Shown here in pieces: positions 43,155-52,491 of a stretch of DNA of 64,000 bases (positions are counted from its first letter, which is position 1; the number at the start of each line of letters is the position of its first letter). The stretch is from Bdellovibrio bacteriovorus (GTDB lineage: Bacteria; Bdellovibrionota; Bdellovibrionia; Bdellovibrionales; Bdellovibrionaceae): positions 1,461,018 through 1,525,017 of the forward strand of contig NZ_LUKE01000001.1 in the NCBI RefSeq assembly GCF_001592735.1, given 5' to 3'. A program made the translations under genes and the position numbers. Below the pieces are notes generated by a model. That model was not told the DNA's origin. It made no database searches and worked only from the letters and a program-made list of their open reading frames with translations.

Positions 43155-43673
43155 TTAGTTTTTCATGGTGTAGATATCAGGATAATTTCTTCCGATTTCC
43201 TCAGAGTCCATTCCGTACCCAACAACATAACGATCATCGATAGTGCGACCGATATAATCTGCTTTGATAGGCAGTTCACGACGAGCTGGTTTGTCTAAAA
43301 GAGTCACAATTTTCAAAGACGCTGGCGCCGAAGCAAACAAGCGACTGCGCAAGAAGCTGAGCGTGCGACCGGTATCGATAATTTCTTCCACGATCAACAC
43401 GTGTTTGCCTGCGATATTTACCGAAATATCTTTAACGATTTTAATCGCGCCACCGCGTTCAACGGCTTGGACGTGAACGAAATCCACTTGCTGAGGCAAT
43501 TCTAACTTGCGCATCAAATCTGCGGTGAAATGAATAGATCCCCGCAGTGGACAGATGAAGACAACTTCTTTTCCTTCGTAATCGGTTTGAATTTGTTCAG
43601 CGATTTCAGAAACTAGTTCTGCAATTTCATCAGCAGTTAAAAAAGGAACCGTTTGTTCACGAAGTTTTGTCAT
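43155..43673 (-). CDS. hpt: Hypoxanthine phosphoribosyltransferase
   Basis: The 172-residue enzyme has the type I PRTase PRPP loop HVLIVEEIIDTGRTLSF, a CPLRGSIHFTADLMR segment and the purine-binding ...ADYIGRTIDDRYVVGYGMD region near the C terminus. It salvages hypoxanthine and guanine to IMP and GMP using PRPP in the cytoplasm. It is 11 bases downstream of a TPR gene on the same strand. Confidence 0.95.
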   Translation of the reverse strand: MTKLREQTVPFLTADEIAELVSEIAEQIQTDYEGKEVVFICPLRGSIHFTADLMRKLELPQQVDFVHVQAVERGGAIKIVKDISVNIAGKHVLIVEEIIDTGRTLSFLRSRLFASAPASLKIVTLLDKPARRELPIKADYIGRTIDDRYVVGYGMDSEEIGRNYPDIYTMKN

Positions 43674-43684
43674 ACGTTCTGCCT

Positions 43685-44407
43685 TTACAAATCAATTGAA
43701 GTGATGCCCGCGGCTTGCGCCATTTTCAGATTGCGAAGTGCTTCTGGATGGTGCGGGTCACGGATCAAGATATTCTCCCACTGTTCTGTGGCTTCAGCAA
43801 TATTGTTTGAGTTGTAATATATTGCCCCAAGCTTTAGGCGAGCTGGAATCAGATGTGGATACTCACGAATCAGCGCTTTGATATCTTTTATGGCTCGGTC
43901 GCTTTGACCTAATTGCACATGTACTTCGGCAATTCTCAATGTGATTTCGGCTTTACGGCTAGAAAGCTTTTGTGCTTTTAAAAGCTGCTCAAGAGCCTCG
44001 TTGTGACGCTTGTATTGGTAATAAAGATCCGCAAGCTCTTCATGTTTAGAGGCGAGCTTTTCATCGACAAAGGGATCTTGTTTCCCTGTTTTCTTTTCAA
44101 GCTGCGATTGCGCCTCGACGAAAACCTTTTTGCCTTCATCATACTTACCAAGGTCATTTAAAATAATTGAAAGGCCCACACTAGCATCGGTGTAAGTAGG
44201 GTCGATTTCTAAAGCGCGCTTAAAGGTTTTAATCGCTTTGTTAAATTGACCTTTATCGTAAAAGATCGTCGCGAGCATTTGGTAAACTTCAGGATTGCGC
44301 GTATTTTGCAGCAACATCTGATTTAAAATCGGCTCGGCCATTTTGTAATTGCCGTTGATGAAATATCCACGGGCTTCAGAAAGCATATCGTCATGAAGAG
44401 CATTCAT
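43685..44407 (-). CDS. TPR-repeat protein
   Basis: The 240-residue soluble protein is built from about six tetratricopeptide repeats (for example NPEVYQMLATIFYDKGQFNKA and DASVGLSIILNDLGKYDEG). No signal peptide is present, so it is likely a cytoplasmic scaffold. Its start overlaps the stop of the bamD-like gene by one base, which suggests coupled expression. Confidence 0.85.
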   Translation of the reverse strand: MNALHDDMLSEARGYFINGNYKMAEPILNQMLLQNTRNPEVYQMLATIFYDKGQFNKAIKTFKRALEIDPTYTDASVGLSIILNDLGKYDEGKKVFVEAQSQLEKKTGKQDPFVDEKLASKHEELADLYYQYKRHNEALEQLLKAQKLSSRKAEITLRIAEVHVQLGQSDRAIKDIKALIREYPHLIPARLKLGAIYYNSNNIAEATEQWENILIRDPHHPEALRNLKMAQAAGITSIDL

Positions 44408-45144
44408 TATTCGATCTCCTTCTTGGCGTCGCGAAGTTCCCGGCTGTCGGCATAGTCTTTAGATAAAATATTTAAATATTTTTTGGCTTTAGAATCATCG
44501 CCGATTTTCTTAGCCGAAATAGCCGCGCGAGAAAGGGCCTTAGCATCAAAACCAAGGCTGCGATAATTATTGTAAAGACCTTCATAGCGCTTCAGCGCAC
44601 TTTCATAGATCTCGCGTTTAAAATAAAAATCAGCAATGTATTCTTCTTTTTCCGCCATCATTTTAATCGCGGCACTGCGCTTTTCTTTGGCATCAGCGAT
44701 GTGTTCAGAGTTTGGGTATCTTTTAATCAATTCACTGAGTTGAAAGATAGCATCGTTGGCTAAGGTTAAATCGCGATCAATGGTTGAGGGCAGCTGATTG
44801 TAATAACTCATGCCAATACGATATTGAACATAATCTGATTGCGGAGCTGTTGGATGAAGCTCTTTAAACATTTGATAAGCGACTTGGGCTTCGGCGTAAG
44901 ATTCTTGTTTGTAGTAAACATCCGCAATGGCTAACTCAGCTTTGGTGGCATAGTTGCTGTACGGGAATTTATTTTTTACTTCGGTATAACGTCGAATCGA
45001 CTCTTCATAGCGCTCGCTTTTGTCATACTCTTCAGCGATGGCAAAAGCTCCTTCAGGAGTATTCGAATTTTTATCGTTGGTCGAGCAACCGATGAGGTGG
45101 AAACCAACAACACACATGATTATGACTCGGAGCGTTTTTAGCAT
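44407..45144 (-). CDS. bamD: BamD-like outer-membrane assembly lipoprotein
   Basis: The 245-residue lipoprotein has lipobox IGC at about residue 20, then TPR repeats in the pattern of BamD/ComL: YDKSERYEESIRRYTEV, PYSNYATKAELAIADVYYKQ and RYPNSEHIADAKEK. BamD works with BamA to insert outer-membrane barrels. The gene is clustered with another TPR gene and hpt. Confidence 0.85.
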   Translation of the reverse strand: MLKTLRVIIMCVVGFHLIGCSTNDKNSNTPEGAFAIAEEYDKSERYEESIRRYTEVKNKFPYSNYATKAELAIADVYYKQESYAEAQVAYQMFKELHPTAPQSDYVQYRIGMSYYNQLPSTIDRDLTLANDAIFQLSELIKRYPNSEHIADAKEKRSAAIKMMAEKEEYIADFYFKREIYESALKRYEGLYNNYRSLGFDAKALSRAAISAKKIGDDSKAKKYLNILSKDYADSRELRDAKKEIE

Positions 45145-45178
45145 AGAGTTAAATCATATTTTGGTCTAGGTCCAGCTG

Positions 45179-45958
45179 TCAACGCGTCATCAACACTGAG
45201 GATTTTTTAATCCAGCCCGTCGCTGAACCAGGATAAGTCACCTGCACCCAATCGCCCTGATCGGCGCGAATTTGGACTTCGACTCCACCTGGCAATTCCA
45301 TGATTGCGACTTGATTTTCACCCGGCGCGGTTTGCAAAGAAACGGTGTCCGTCACGATAGTTCCGCGCAAGATCGTGGAATCATAGAGTTTCAGAAGAAC
45401 AAGGCCCGAAAAAACCACACACATTACGGCAAGGAGTGTCGGCACCAAAGGGAATGCCGGTAACGCCCTTTCCTCATCGAGCGCTTTTTTTCGACGCCCA
45501 ACATAAGAAATCAAAGTCCACCCGGCGCATAAAAACGCCAAAGCCGATAAAACCAAATACGCCGGCAACGGTATGGGCTGAAGCAGTTGTCCTCGGAGTG
45601 TTTCATAAGTGTTTAAAGTGCGTGGAACTTCGCGAATGGGATGCTCAGAAAGAATAAAATGAAGGGTCGCCTGTGCGGTGGAAACTTCGGGATCCAAGTT
45701 TAAAGCTTTGCGTAAAAGGCCAATTGCCAGGGGTCTTTGGCCAAGTTGAAATTCCGTGAGGGCTAAATTTGTTAGAACTGTGGCGTTGTGAGGATCTTGG
45801 TCTAGCGACTTTTGAAATAGTTCCTGAGCTTTTTTGTAGTCTTTTGAGAGATAAGCTTGTGTCCCCTGAATGAAAAACTCCGTCGAGCTTTGAGCAAATG
45901 CGCCAAAGTAAGCAAGAATAAGAATCACAAATACACAGAGAGATTTTGATTTCGACAT
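45179..45958 (-). CDS. TPR-SH3b membrane protein (BatE-like)
   Basis: The 259-residue protein has a signal peptide, two to three TPR repeats (about 24-105), two membrane segments (about 133-153 and 175-195) and a C-terminal bacterial SH3 domain (DTVSLQTAPG...GDWVQVTYPG..GWIKKSSVL). This matches BatE of the aerotolerance operon in layout. No other bat genes are next to it, so the name is tentative. Confidence 0.75.
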   Translation of the reverse strand: MSKSKSLCVFVILILAYFGAFAQSSTEFFIQGTQAYLSKDYKKAQELFQKSLDQDPHNATVLTNLALTEFQLGQRPLAIGLLRKALNLDPEVSTAQATLHFILSEHPIREVPRTLNTYETLRGQLLQPIPLPAYLVLSALAFLCAGWTLISYVGRRKKALDEERALPAFPLVPTLLAVMCVVFSGLVLLKLYDSTILRGTIVTDTVSLQTAPGENQVAIMELPGGVEVQIRADQGDWVQVTYPGSATGWIKKSSVLMTR

Positions 45959-46070
45959 AGCTTTACTAGTCTACAGATAAAAGTCTTTCCGTGTCTACCA
46001 CGTGTCTTGTCTTAGTCGGGGGCCAGGAGTAATCTAATAGGGCATTTCCATACTAAAATAATGGGGTTTT

Positions 46071-47447
46071 ATGAGTATTCTTGCAGGTCACCAAGTGCAG
46101 CAATCCGACAAAGTTAAAAAAATGATTGAAGACTTGGTTGGTGAAGTCACAAAAATCAATTCGCAAATCACGGGCATTCGTCCCGCCCAAGATGAACACA
46201 AAGAGGCTGGAAAAAAGAAAATGGATCTTGCTGGCCAATTCCGTGGTCGTCCTTTGCATTATCAATACATGGGTACGGGGTCAGGTCGCGGCGTTTACGT
46301 TGAGCTTGAAGATGGCAGCGTGAAACTAGATTTGATCAACGGCATCGGCATTCACTTGATGGGTCACTCTCACCCACGTGTGATGGCGGCAGCGGTGCGT
46401 GGATCTTTAGCAGATATTTTAACTCAAGGGAACTTGCAGCCGAATAACGAATACCGTTTATTCACGGAAAAACTTGTGGGTCTTGCAAGTAAATCAAGTC
46501 GTTTGAAATATGCTTGGATTGCCACATGCGGAACCATGGCCAATGAAAATGCCTTGAAGCTTTCGCGCCAAAAAAATTCTCCGGCAAGATTTGTGATTGG
46601 ATTTAAAGATGCTTTCGCAGGTCGTTCAACCATGATGGCGGAGGTTACCGATAATCCAGCTTACAAACAAGGTTTGCCGGAATATCACGAAGTATTACGT
46701 ATTCCGTTTTATGATAAGCGAGATCCCAAGTCGGGCGAAAAAGCCCTCAACGCCCTGAAAGAACATGTCGCAAAACATGAAGGAAATATTTCTGTTTTTG
46801 GCTTTGAACCGATGTTGGGTGAAGGGGGTTATCAGGCGGCCCCTCGGGAATTCTTCGTGCCCCTTTTAGAATTTGCTAAATCTAAAAATATCGCTATATG
46901 GGCCGATGAGGTGCAAACTTTCACGCGCACGGGTGAATACTTTGCCTTTGAAACATTGGGCTTGGGTCAATACATCGATCTTTGTACCATCGCGAAGACA
47001 GCCCAAGTAGGCGCGACATTGTACACGGAAGAATACAATCCAAAGCCAGGTTTGATCGCGGGAACTTTTTCGGGCTCAACACCTTCATTGATGGCTGGCA
47101 TGGAAATGTTAGACATGTTGGGCGAAGGTTACTTAGGGGCGGACGGACGTATTAATAAAATTCATCGTCGCTTTATCGACGGGCTCAACCGTTTGAATGA
47201 AACTTCATGCAAAGGGATCGCCCAAGATGCTGGTGGCATGGGTTTGATGATTGCTTTCACACCGCATGATGGGAAAAAAGAATCGGTAAATTCATTCTTA
47301 AATAAACTTTACGCCAACGGCGTTATCGCGTTTCCTTGCGGTAAAGACCCCGTGCGTGCGCGTTTCCTGGTGCCGGCCATTATTCAAGATGAAGATATCG
47401 ATATCGCTCTTAAAGTGATCGAAAAGACTTTGCTTGAAGGAGTCTAA
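46071..47447 (+). CDS. Class III PLP-dependent aminotransferase
   Basis: The 458-residue enzyme has the class III fold: GIGIHLMGHSHP, the IWADEVQTFTRTGE motif with the PLP-contacting Asp, and DLCTIAKTAQVG, where the Lys is the expected Schiff-base residue. The IAKTAQVG segment also recalls lysine 6-aminotransferases. With AstA and AstD in the same operon, it most likely acts as succinylornithine transaminase or on a related omega-amine. First gene of the operon. Confidence 0.85.
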   Translation: MSILAGHQVQQSDKVKKMIEDLVGEVTKINSQITGIRPAQDEHKEAGKKKMDLAGQFRGRPLHYQYMGTGSGRGVYVELEDGSVKLDLINGIGIHLMGHSHPRVMAAAVRGSLADILTQGNLQPNNEYRLFTEKLVGLASKSSRLKYAWIATCGTMANENALKLSRQKNSPARFVIGFKDAFAGRSTMMAEVTDNPAYKQGLPEYHEVLRIPFYDKRDPKSGEKALNALKEHVAKHEGNISVFGFEPMLGEGGYQAAPREFFVPLLEFAKSKNIAIWADEVQTFTRTGEYFAFETLGLGQYIDLCTIAKTAQVGATLYTEEYNPKPGLIAGTFSGSTPSLMAGMEMLDMLGEGYLGADGRINKIHRRFIDGLNRLNETSCKGIAQDAGGMGLMIAFTPHDGKKESVNSFLNKLYANGVIAFPCGKDPVRARFLVPAIIQDEDIDIALKVIEKTLLEGV

Positions 47448-48794
47448 TTGGACTTCATTGAGGCTTGCCGACAGTTGATCGCCATTGACAGCACACCCTC
47501 TAACGGCACTAAAGAGTTGTCGAAGTGGGTGGCGGCCTTTGCGCGCCAAAAAGGCTTCCATGTTGAAGAGCAGGAAGAAATTGTCGGCGACGTTTCTCAA
47601 GTCAATGTGATCGTTCGTCCAGTGAGCGAGCGCCCTGAAGTTGAATTTCTTTTGCAAACCCACTTAGACACGGTAGATCCTGGGCCTTACCCGCTTTGGA
47701 CTGAAACTGATGCCAATCCCTTTGACGCGCACATCATTGATGGAAAGATTTATGGCTTGGGTGCCGCCGATGTGAAGCTTGATTTTTTGTGTAAGCTTGA
47801 AGCGATGGCGGCGGTGGGTAAAGACCGCGCGTGGCGCTTGCCTCCAGTCCTGGTCGGAACTTTTGGGGAAGAAAGCGGCATGCAGGGGGCCTTAAAACTG
47901 ATCCGCAAGAATAAAATCTCTGCCCGCATGGCTTTAATCGGTGAACCTAGTGATTTGCATTTGATTAACGCCGCCAAAGGTTTTGCAAGTGTAGAAATTC
48001 GTGTGCCATTTTCTGAACAAGAAAAGGGTTATCGGGAAGAACACAACTTGCGTGAAAGTACATCCACGCAATCTAAACTTTTCCGTGGCAAGGCGGCGCA
48101 TTCATCGACGCCTCATTTGGGTGAAAGTGCGATTTCAAAAATGTTTGAGTCCTTGCTTATGTTGCCAGATTCCGTGAACGTGATGGAGATGGATGGCGGC
48201 ATCAATGGCAATACGGTCCCAAGTAATGCATTTTTAGAAATCGATATGGTGACCGGAATTGAAAAACCAATTTCTAAGCGTATCGCCAATATCTACAAAC
48301 TTACGAAAGTTTTAGAACAGGAATTTTTAAAATATTCTGATCCCGAATTTATTCCGAGTTCACCGACTTTAAATATCGGGTTAGTAAGAACTAATGAATC
48401 TGAAATCCAAATTTCCGGAACTTGTCGTATTCCGCCTAATATCTCGCAAGAGATATACGAATCTTGGATGGAACGTCTGCGTCAGGTCTGCATTGAAAAC
48501 GACGCCGAATTCCGCGTGAATGATTATAAAAAACCTTTTCGTACGGAAGTTCAATCCATCTTAGTGAAAGGCTGCTTAGACGAGTTGCGCGCGATGGGAT
48601 TACCGGATCGTCCAATCACTCAGCCTTCAACCAATGAAGCCAGCATCTTTTCGCGTGTTGGTATTGATTGTGTCTGTTTTGGTCCCGGTAAGCGTGAGGG
48701 CAACGTACACACACCTCAAGAGCATGTCTCTTTAGAGGACTTAGAAAAAGCGAAAGAGTTTTATAAAAGAATTATCGAAAGGTTTTGCGTATGA
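47448..48794 (+). CDS. M20-family amidohydrolase/deacylase
   Basis: The 448-residue enzyme has M20 metallopeptidase motifs: LLQTHLDTVD, GLGAADVKLD, GEESGM and a zinc-ligand HTP near the end. Relatives are acetylornithine deacetylase (ArgE) and DapE. In this operon it could replace succinylglutamate desuccinylase (AstE). The start is TTG at 47448 directly after the upstream stop, with GGAG in front. Confidence 0.85.
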   Translation: MDFIEACRQLIAIDSTPSNGTKELSKWVAAFARQKGFHVEEQEEIVGDVSQVNVIVRPVSERPEVEFLLQTHLDTVDPGPYPLWTETDANPFDAHIIDGKIYGLGAADVKLDFLCKLEAMAAVGKDRAWRLPPVLVGTFGEESGMQGALKLIRKNKISARMALIGEPSDLHLINAAKGFASVEIRVPFSEQEKGYREEHNLRESTSTQSKLFRGKAAHSSTPHLGESAISKMFESLLMLPDSVNVMEMDGGINGNTVPSNAFLEIDMVTGIEKPISKRIANIYKLTKVLEQEFLKYSDPEFIPSSPTLNIGLVRTNESEIQISGTCRIPPNISQEIYESWMERLRQVCIENDAEFRVNDYKKPFRTEVQSILVKGCLDELRAMGLPDRPITQPSTNEASIFSRVGIDCVCFGPGKREGNVHTPQEHVSLEDLEKAKEFYKRIIERFCV

Positions 48795-49819
48795 GTTTCA
48801 TCATTCGTCCGGTTCGACATGATGACTTAAGTCAGCTAGTGGATTTAGCAAAGCAGTTTAACTTGCTCAATCTGCCAGGGGATAAAAAAGTCATCGGGGA
48901 TAAAATTGATCGCAGTGAACATTCTTTTGCTGGCAAGATGGAAAAAAACCAAGCCGAATATCTTTTTGTCGTTGAAGACATGGAAGAACGCGCGGTTGTT
49001 GGCAGCTCTCTGGTGATTGCAAAGCATGGATCTGAAGAAGTTCCGCACAGTTTTTTTAAAATTTTTAAGCGTGATCATTTTTCAGAAGACTTAGGCATTG
49101 GATTTATCCATCAAGTTTTGCGCTTTCAGTTGGACTTTGATGGCCCAACAGAAATCGGAGGACTTTTAGTCGATAAAGCGTATCGCCGTCGTCCGGAAAA
49201 ATTGGGAAAACAGATCAGTCTTTCTAGATTTTTGTACATGGGTCTTTACCCCGAAAAATTTGAAAGTCGTGTTTTATGTGAACTAACTCCGCCCCTGACG
49301 GATGAGGGTCGCAGTGAATTTTGGGAAGCTTTGGGTCGTCGTTTCACCGGACTTCCCTATCAAGAAGCGGATTTGTTAAGCCAATCGCATAAAGAGTTCA
49401 TTGAAAGTCTGTTTCCTCAAAATGATATCTACCTTGCCTTGCTTGATGCCAAAGCTCGTTTAGTATTGGGCCGAGTGGGTGAAGCCACCAAGCCGGCGCA
49501 ACACCTGTTAGAAAGCATTGGTTTTACTTACCTTGATGAAGTGGATCCTTTTGATGGGGGTCCTCATTACGGGGCGAACACGGCAGATATTTTGCCGATT
49601 AAGCACGGTCGCAGATTAAAAGTCGCAGAATTTAAAGATCCGTCTTACAAGGAACAAGGTTTGATTGCGACCACCGGTGATGAATTCATGGTGTCGTTGG
49701 GATCGGCGGATATTCGCGGTGGCGAAGTCAGCATTGCGCCGAAAGTGCGTCAGCTTTTGGGCGTAGAAACGGGCGATGAAGTATTTATTTCTCCATTTAA
49801 TTACAATAAAGGAATCTAA
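48791..49819 (+). CDS. astA: Arginine N-succinyltransferase-like protein
   Basis: The 342-residue protein matches AstA/AruG in length and features: IRPVRHDDLSQLVDLA at the start and GGLLVDKAYRRRPEKLGKQISLSRFL in the acyl-CoA-binding region. It transfers succinyl from succinyl-CoA to arginine or ornithine. The ATG at 48791 overlaps the M20 gene stop (ATGA). It may work on ornithine because AstB is not present here. Confidence 0.88.
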   Translation: MSFIIRPVRHDDLSQLVDLAKQFNLLNLPGDKKVIGDKIDRSEHSFAGKMEKNQAEYLFVVEDMEERAVVGSSLVIAKHGSEEVPHSFFKIFKRDHFSEDLGIGFIHQVLRFQLDFDGPTEIGGLLVDKAYRRRPEKLGKQISLSRFLYMGLYPEKFESRVLCELTPPLTDEGRSEFWEALGRRFTGLPYQEADLLSQSHKEFIESLFPQNDIYLALLDAKARLVLGRVGEATKPAQHLLESIGFTYLDEVDPFDGGPHYGANTADILPIKHGRRLKVAEFKDPSYKEQGLIATTGDEFMVSLGSADIRGGEVSIAPKVRQLLGVETGDEVFISPFNYNKGI

Positions 49820-49824
49820 CTAAG

Positions 49825-51342
49825 ATGAGCTCACCACTATTTGATATCAGTTATAAAGGTGATTTTATTAACGGTCGCTTTGTCCCTGTTACCAAAGGGG
49901 ATGGAGAGTTTAAAGACGTCAGTCCTGCAGACCTGAGTGACGTGATCATGAAGGTGGGATTTAAGCATGACCACATTGATGAGGCCTGTGCGGCGGCGAA
50001 AAAAGCATATCCTCAGTGGGCCATGCTTTCACTAGACGAAAGAAAAAAATATCTTTTGCGCGTGAAAGAACTTTTTGATGCCAATGTTGAACAAATGGCG
50101 CAATTGATTTCTCGTGATACGGGTAAGCCGCTTTGGGAAGGTATCAACGAGGCTAAGCTTTTAGGTTCTAAAATCGATATCACTTTAAATCAGTCTTTAA
50201 AGCTGGTCGCCGAAGAACGTATCACCAATGCCTTACCTCAAGTAGACGGAGTGATTCGTCATCGCTCGCGTGGGGTGATGGCTGTTGTGGGGCCATTTAA
50301 TTTCCCGGCGCATTTACCAAATGGTCATATTATTCCAGCATTGATCGCTGGAAACACCGTGGTCTTTAAGCCGTCAGAACAGACGCCGGCCGTGGGACAG
50401 TTTATGGCGGAGCTTTATGAGCGCGCGCAACTTCCGCCAGGTGTTTTTAACCTTGTGCAAGGCGATGGCGCTGCCGGTGGACGTTTAGTAGCAAACGAAA
50501 ACGTGGATGGGATTCTGTTCACGGGCTCTTATGAAGTCGGTTTAAAAATCAAGCAAGAGACTTTAAATCAGTATTGGAAAATTTTAGCCCTAGAAATGGG
50601 CGGTAAGAATGCCACCGTCGTTTGGGATGATGCGGATTTAGAAAAAGCGATCTATGAAACTTTGGTTGGCGCTTATATGAGTTCGGGTCAGCGTTGTTCG
50701 GGAACAAGTCGCGTGATCTTACATCCAAAAATTGCCGATGAATTTACGGAAAAATTTTATCAAGCGGCCAAAAAACTAAGCATCGGTCACTGGTCAGAAA
50801 ATACCTTTATGGGTTCTTTGATTAATGCCGCGGCCGTGGAAAAATACATCCGCTTTCAAGAAATTGCCAATCGCGAAAACTGTGAAAGCCTGATGCGTGG
50901 TAAATCTTTAGATTTAAAACACAAAGGTTTTTACGTGACTCCATCTATTCACTTGGTGAAAAAATTTGATCCAAACAGTGTTTATCAGAAAAGCGAAATC
51001 TTTGGCCCGAACGTGGCGATTCATACGACTGACAATTTTGATGAGGCGATGCATATTGTGAACTCTTCAGGATATGGCTTAGTCATGGCGCTGTTTTCTA
51101 AGAATAAAGAACTTTATGAACAAGCCTTATTTAAAGCCCGCGTGGGTCTTTTAAATTGGAACCGTACAACCAATGGCGCAAGTTCACGTTTACCCTTTGG
51201 TGGGATGGGTAAGTCGGGTAATGATCGTCCGTCAGCACACTTTGCAATTCAGTATTGCACAGTTCCGGTAGCAAGCCTTGAAGATCCAACACCTTTTGAT
51301 CCGACAAAAGTTTTGCCGGGAATGAATCTGGATACTAAATAA
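49825..51342 (+). CDS. astD: Succinylglutamate semialdehyde dehydrogenase
   Basis: The 505-residue aldehyde dehydrogenase has the FNFPAHLPNGH cofactor region, the catalytic Glu in LEMGGKN and the catalytic Cys in SGQRCSGTSR. It oxidises N-succinylglutamate semialdehyde with NAD+ in the last oxidative step of the AST pathway. It is followed immediately by mltG with a one-base overlap. Confidence 0.92.
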   Translation: MSSPLFDISYKGDFINGRFVPVTKGDGEFKDVSPADLSDVIMKVGFKHDHIDEACAAAKKAYPQWAMLSLDERKKYLLRVKELFDANVEQMAQLISRDTGKPLWEGINEAKLLGSKIDITLNQSLKLVAEERITNALPQVDGVIRHRSRGVMAVVGPFNFPAHLPNGHIIPALIAGNTVVFKPSEQTPAVGQFMAELYERAQLPPGVFNLVQGDGAAGGRLVANENVDGILFTGSYEVGLKIKQETLNQYWKILALEMGGKNATVVWDDADLEKAIYETLVGAYMSSGQRCSGTSRVILHPKIADEFTEKFYQAAKKLSIGHWSENTFMGSLINAAAVEKYIRFQEIANRENCESLMRGKSLDLKHKGFYVTPSIHLVKKFDPNSVYQKSEIFGPNVAIHTTDNFDEAMHIVNSSGYGLVMALFSKNKELYEQALFKARVGLLNWNRTTNGASSRLPFGGMGKSGNDRPSAHFAIQYCTVPVASLEDPTPFDPTKVLPGMNLDTK

Positions 51343-52430
51343 TGAAGAAGACCTATGTTGTTCTATTATTGGCAGTGGTGGCATTAATCGCAGCTTTGGG
51401 GGGCGGGTTTGCCTTCTTAAGCTATCAGTTCTTAAGCTCTCGTCCTAGTGACGTGGCTCAGGATGTGGTTTATGAAGTCAGTCCTGGAAAAGGATTTAAT
51501 TCCATTGCGGCAGAGCTGGAACAAAAAGGTCTGATTCGCAACGCGCTTTTCTTTACGGCGTATGCGCGCATTCGTGGCGATAGATCCAAAGTTAAAGTGG
51601 GTGAATATCTTTTGCGCACCAATATGGTGCCAAGTGAAGTTCTTAACACGATCACCTCAGGGAAAAGCATTGCTCGCAGCTTTACAGTCAGTGAGGGCTT
51701 AAGCATTTACGAAATTTCAGAGCTCTATCAAAAAGAAGGTTTTGGTACGGCAGAGGATTTCATGCGCTGGGTGCGCGACCCACAGTTTATTAAGTCTTTA
51801 TTGGGTGAAAGTCAGATCAGCTTAGAGGGCTATCTTTTCCCTGAAACCTATATGCTGACAAAATACACGGATACCAAAACTTTGATCACCAACATGGTTC
51901 GTCGGTTTTTGTACGTTTATAATGAGGTGATTTCTCAGGCTGAAGTGCAAGGCTGGACTCGCCATCAGGTTGTGACCTTAGCAAGTATTATCGAAAAAGA
52001 AACCGGAGCGCCGGAAGAACGGCCGACAATTTCGTCGGTATTTCACAATCGACTGGCAAAAAGAATGCGTCTGCAAACAGATCCAACCGTGATTTATGGC
52101 AAAGCAGATTTGTCCGGAAAAATTGAAATCAACATCACCCGGGCAGATTTAACGACGCCAACTCGATATAATACGTATGTGATCTATGGGTTGCCGCCTG
52201 GACCGATTGCCAATCCAGGGAAAGAGGCTTTGCTTGCGGCCGTTAAGCCTGCGACCAGCAGCTACCTTTTCTTCGTCAGTCAAAATGACGGAACTCACAT
52301 TTTTTCTGAGGACTATGCGGGACATAACAAGGCGGTGCAAAGATTTCAGTTGGACCGTAAAGCTCGCGAAGGCAAGTCCTGGAGAGATCTGCAAAACCGG
52401 AAGCAGGTACCGACCGTTCCGAAGAAGTAG
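51342..52430 (+). CDS. mltG: Endolytic murein transglycosylase MltG
   Basis: The 362-residue protein has an N-terminal membrane helix (4-29), a LysM-like region (about 40-110) and the YceG catalytic domain with IIEKETG, whose Glu is catalytic, plus NRLAKRMRLQTDPTVIYG and PGPIANPG. It cuts nascent peptidoglycan strands at the inner membrane. It overlaps astD by one base, an odd pairing of metabolism and wall synthesis. Confidence 0.95.
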   Translation: MKKTYVVLLLAVVALIAALGGGFAFLSYQFLSSRPSDVAQDVVYEVSPGKGFNSIAAELEQKGLIRNALFFTAYARIRGDRSKVKVGEYLLRTNMVPSEVLNTITSGKSIARSFTVSEGLSIYEISELYQKEGFGTAEDFMRWVRDPQFIKSLLGESQISLEGYLFPETYMLTKYTDTKTLITNMVRRFLYVYNEVISQAEVQGWTRHQVVTLASIIEKETGAPEERPTISSVFHNRLAKRMRLQTDPTVIYGKADLSGKIEINITRADLTTPTRYNTYVIYGLPPGPIANPGKEALLAAVKPATSSYLFFVSQNDGTHIFSEDYAGHNKAVQRFQLDRKAREGKSWRDLQNRKQVPTVPKK

Positions 52431-52491
52431 TTCGGCAATTCTGCCAGAATGGTAATTTGCAGTATTGAGCCTACAGAGCTAATTTATCTCT

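Noticed and set aside
45540-45552. GCCGATAA match on the plus strand
   Set aside because: It lies inside a gene on the opposite strand with no -35 partner or downstream gene; chance match.
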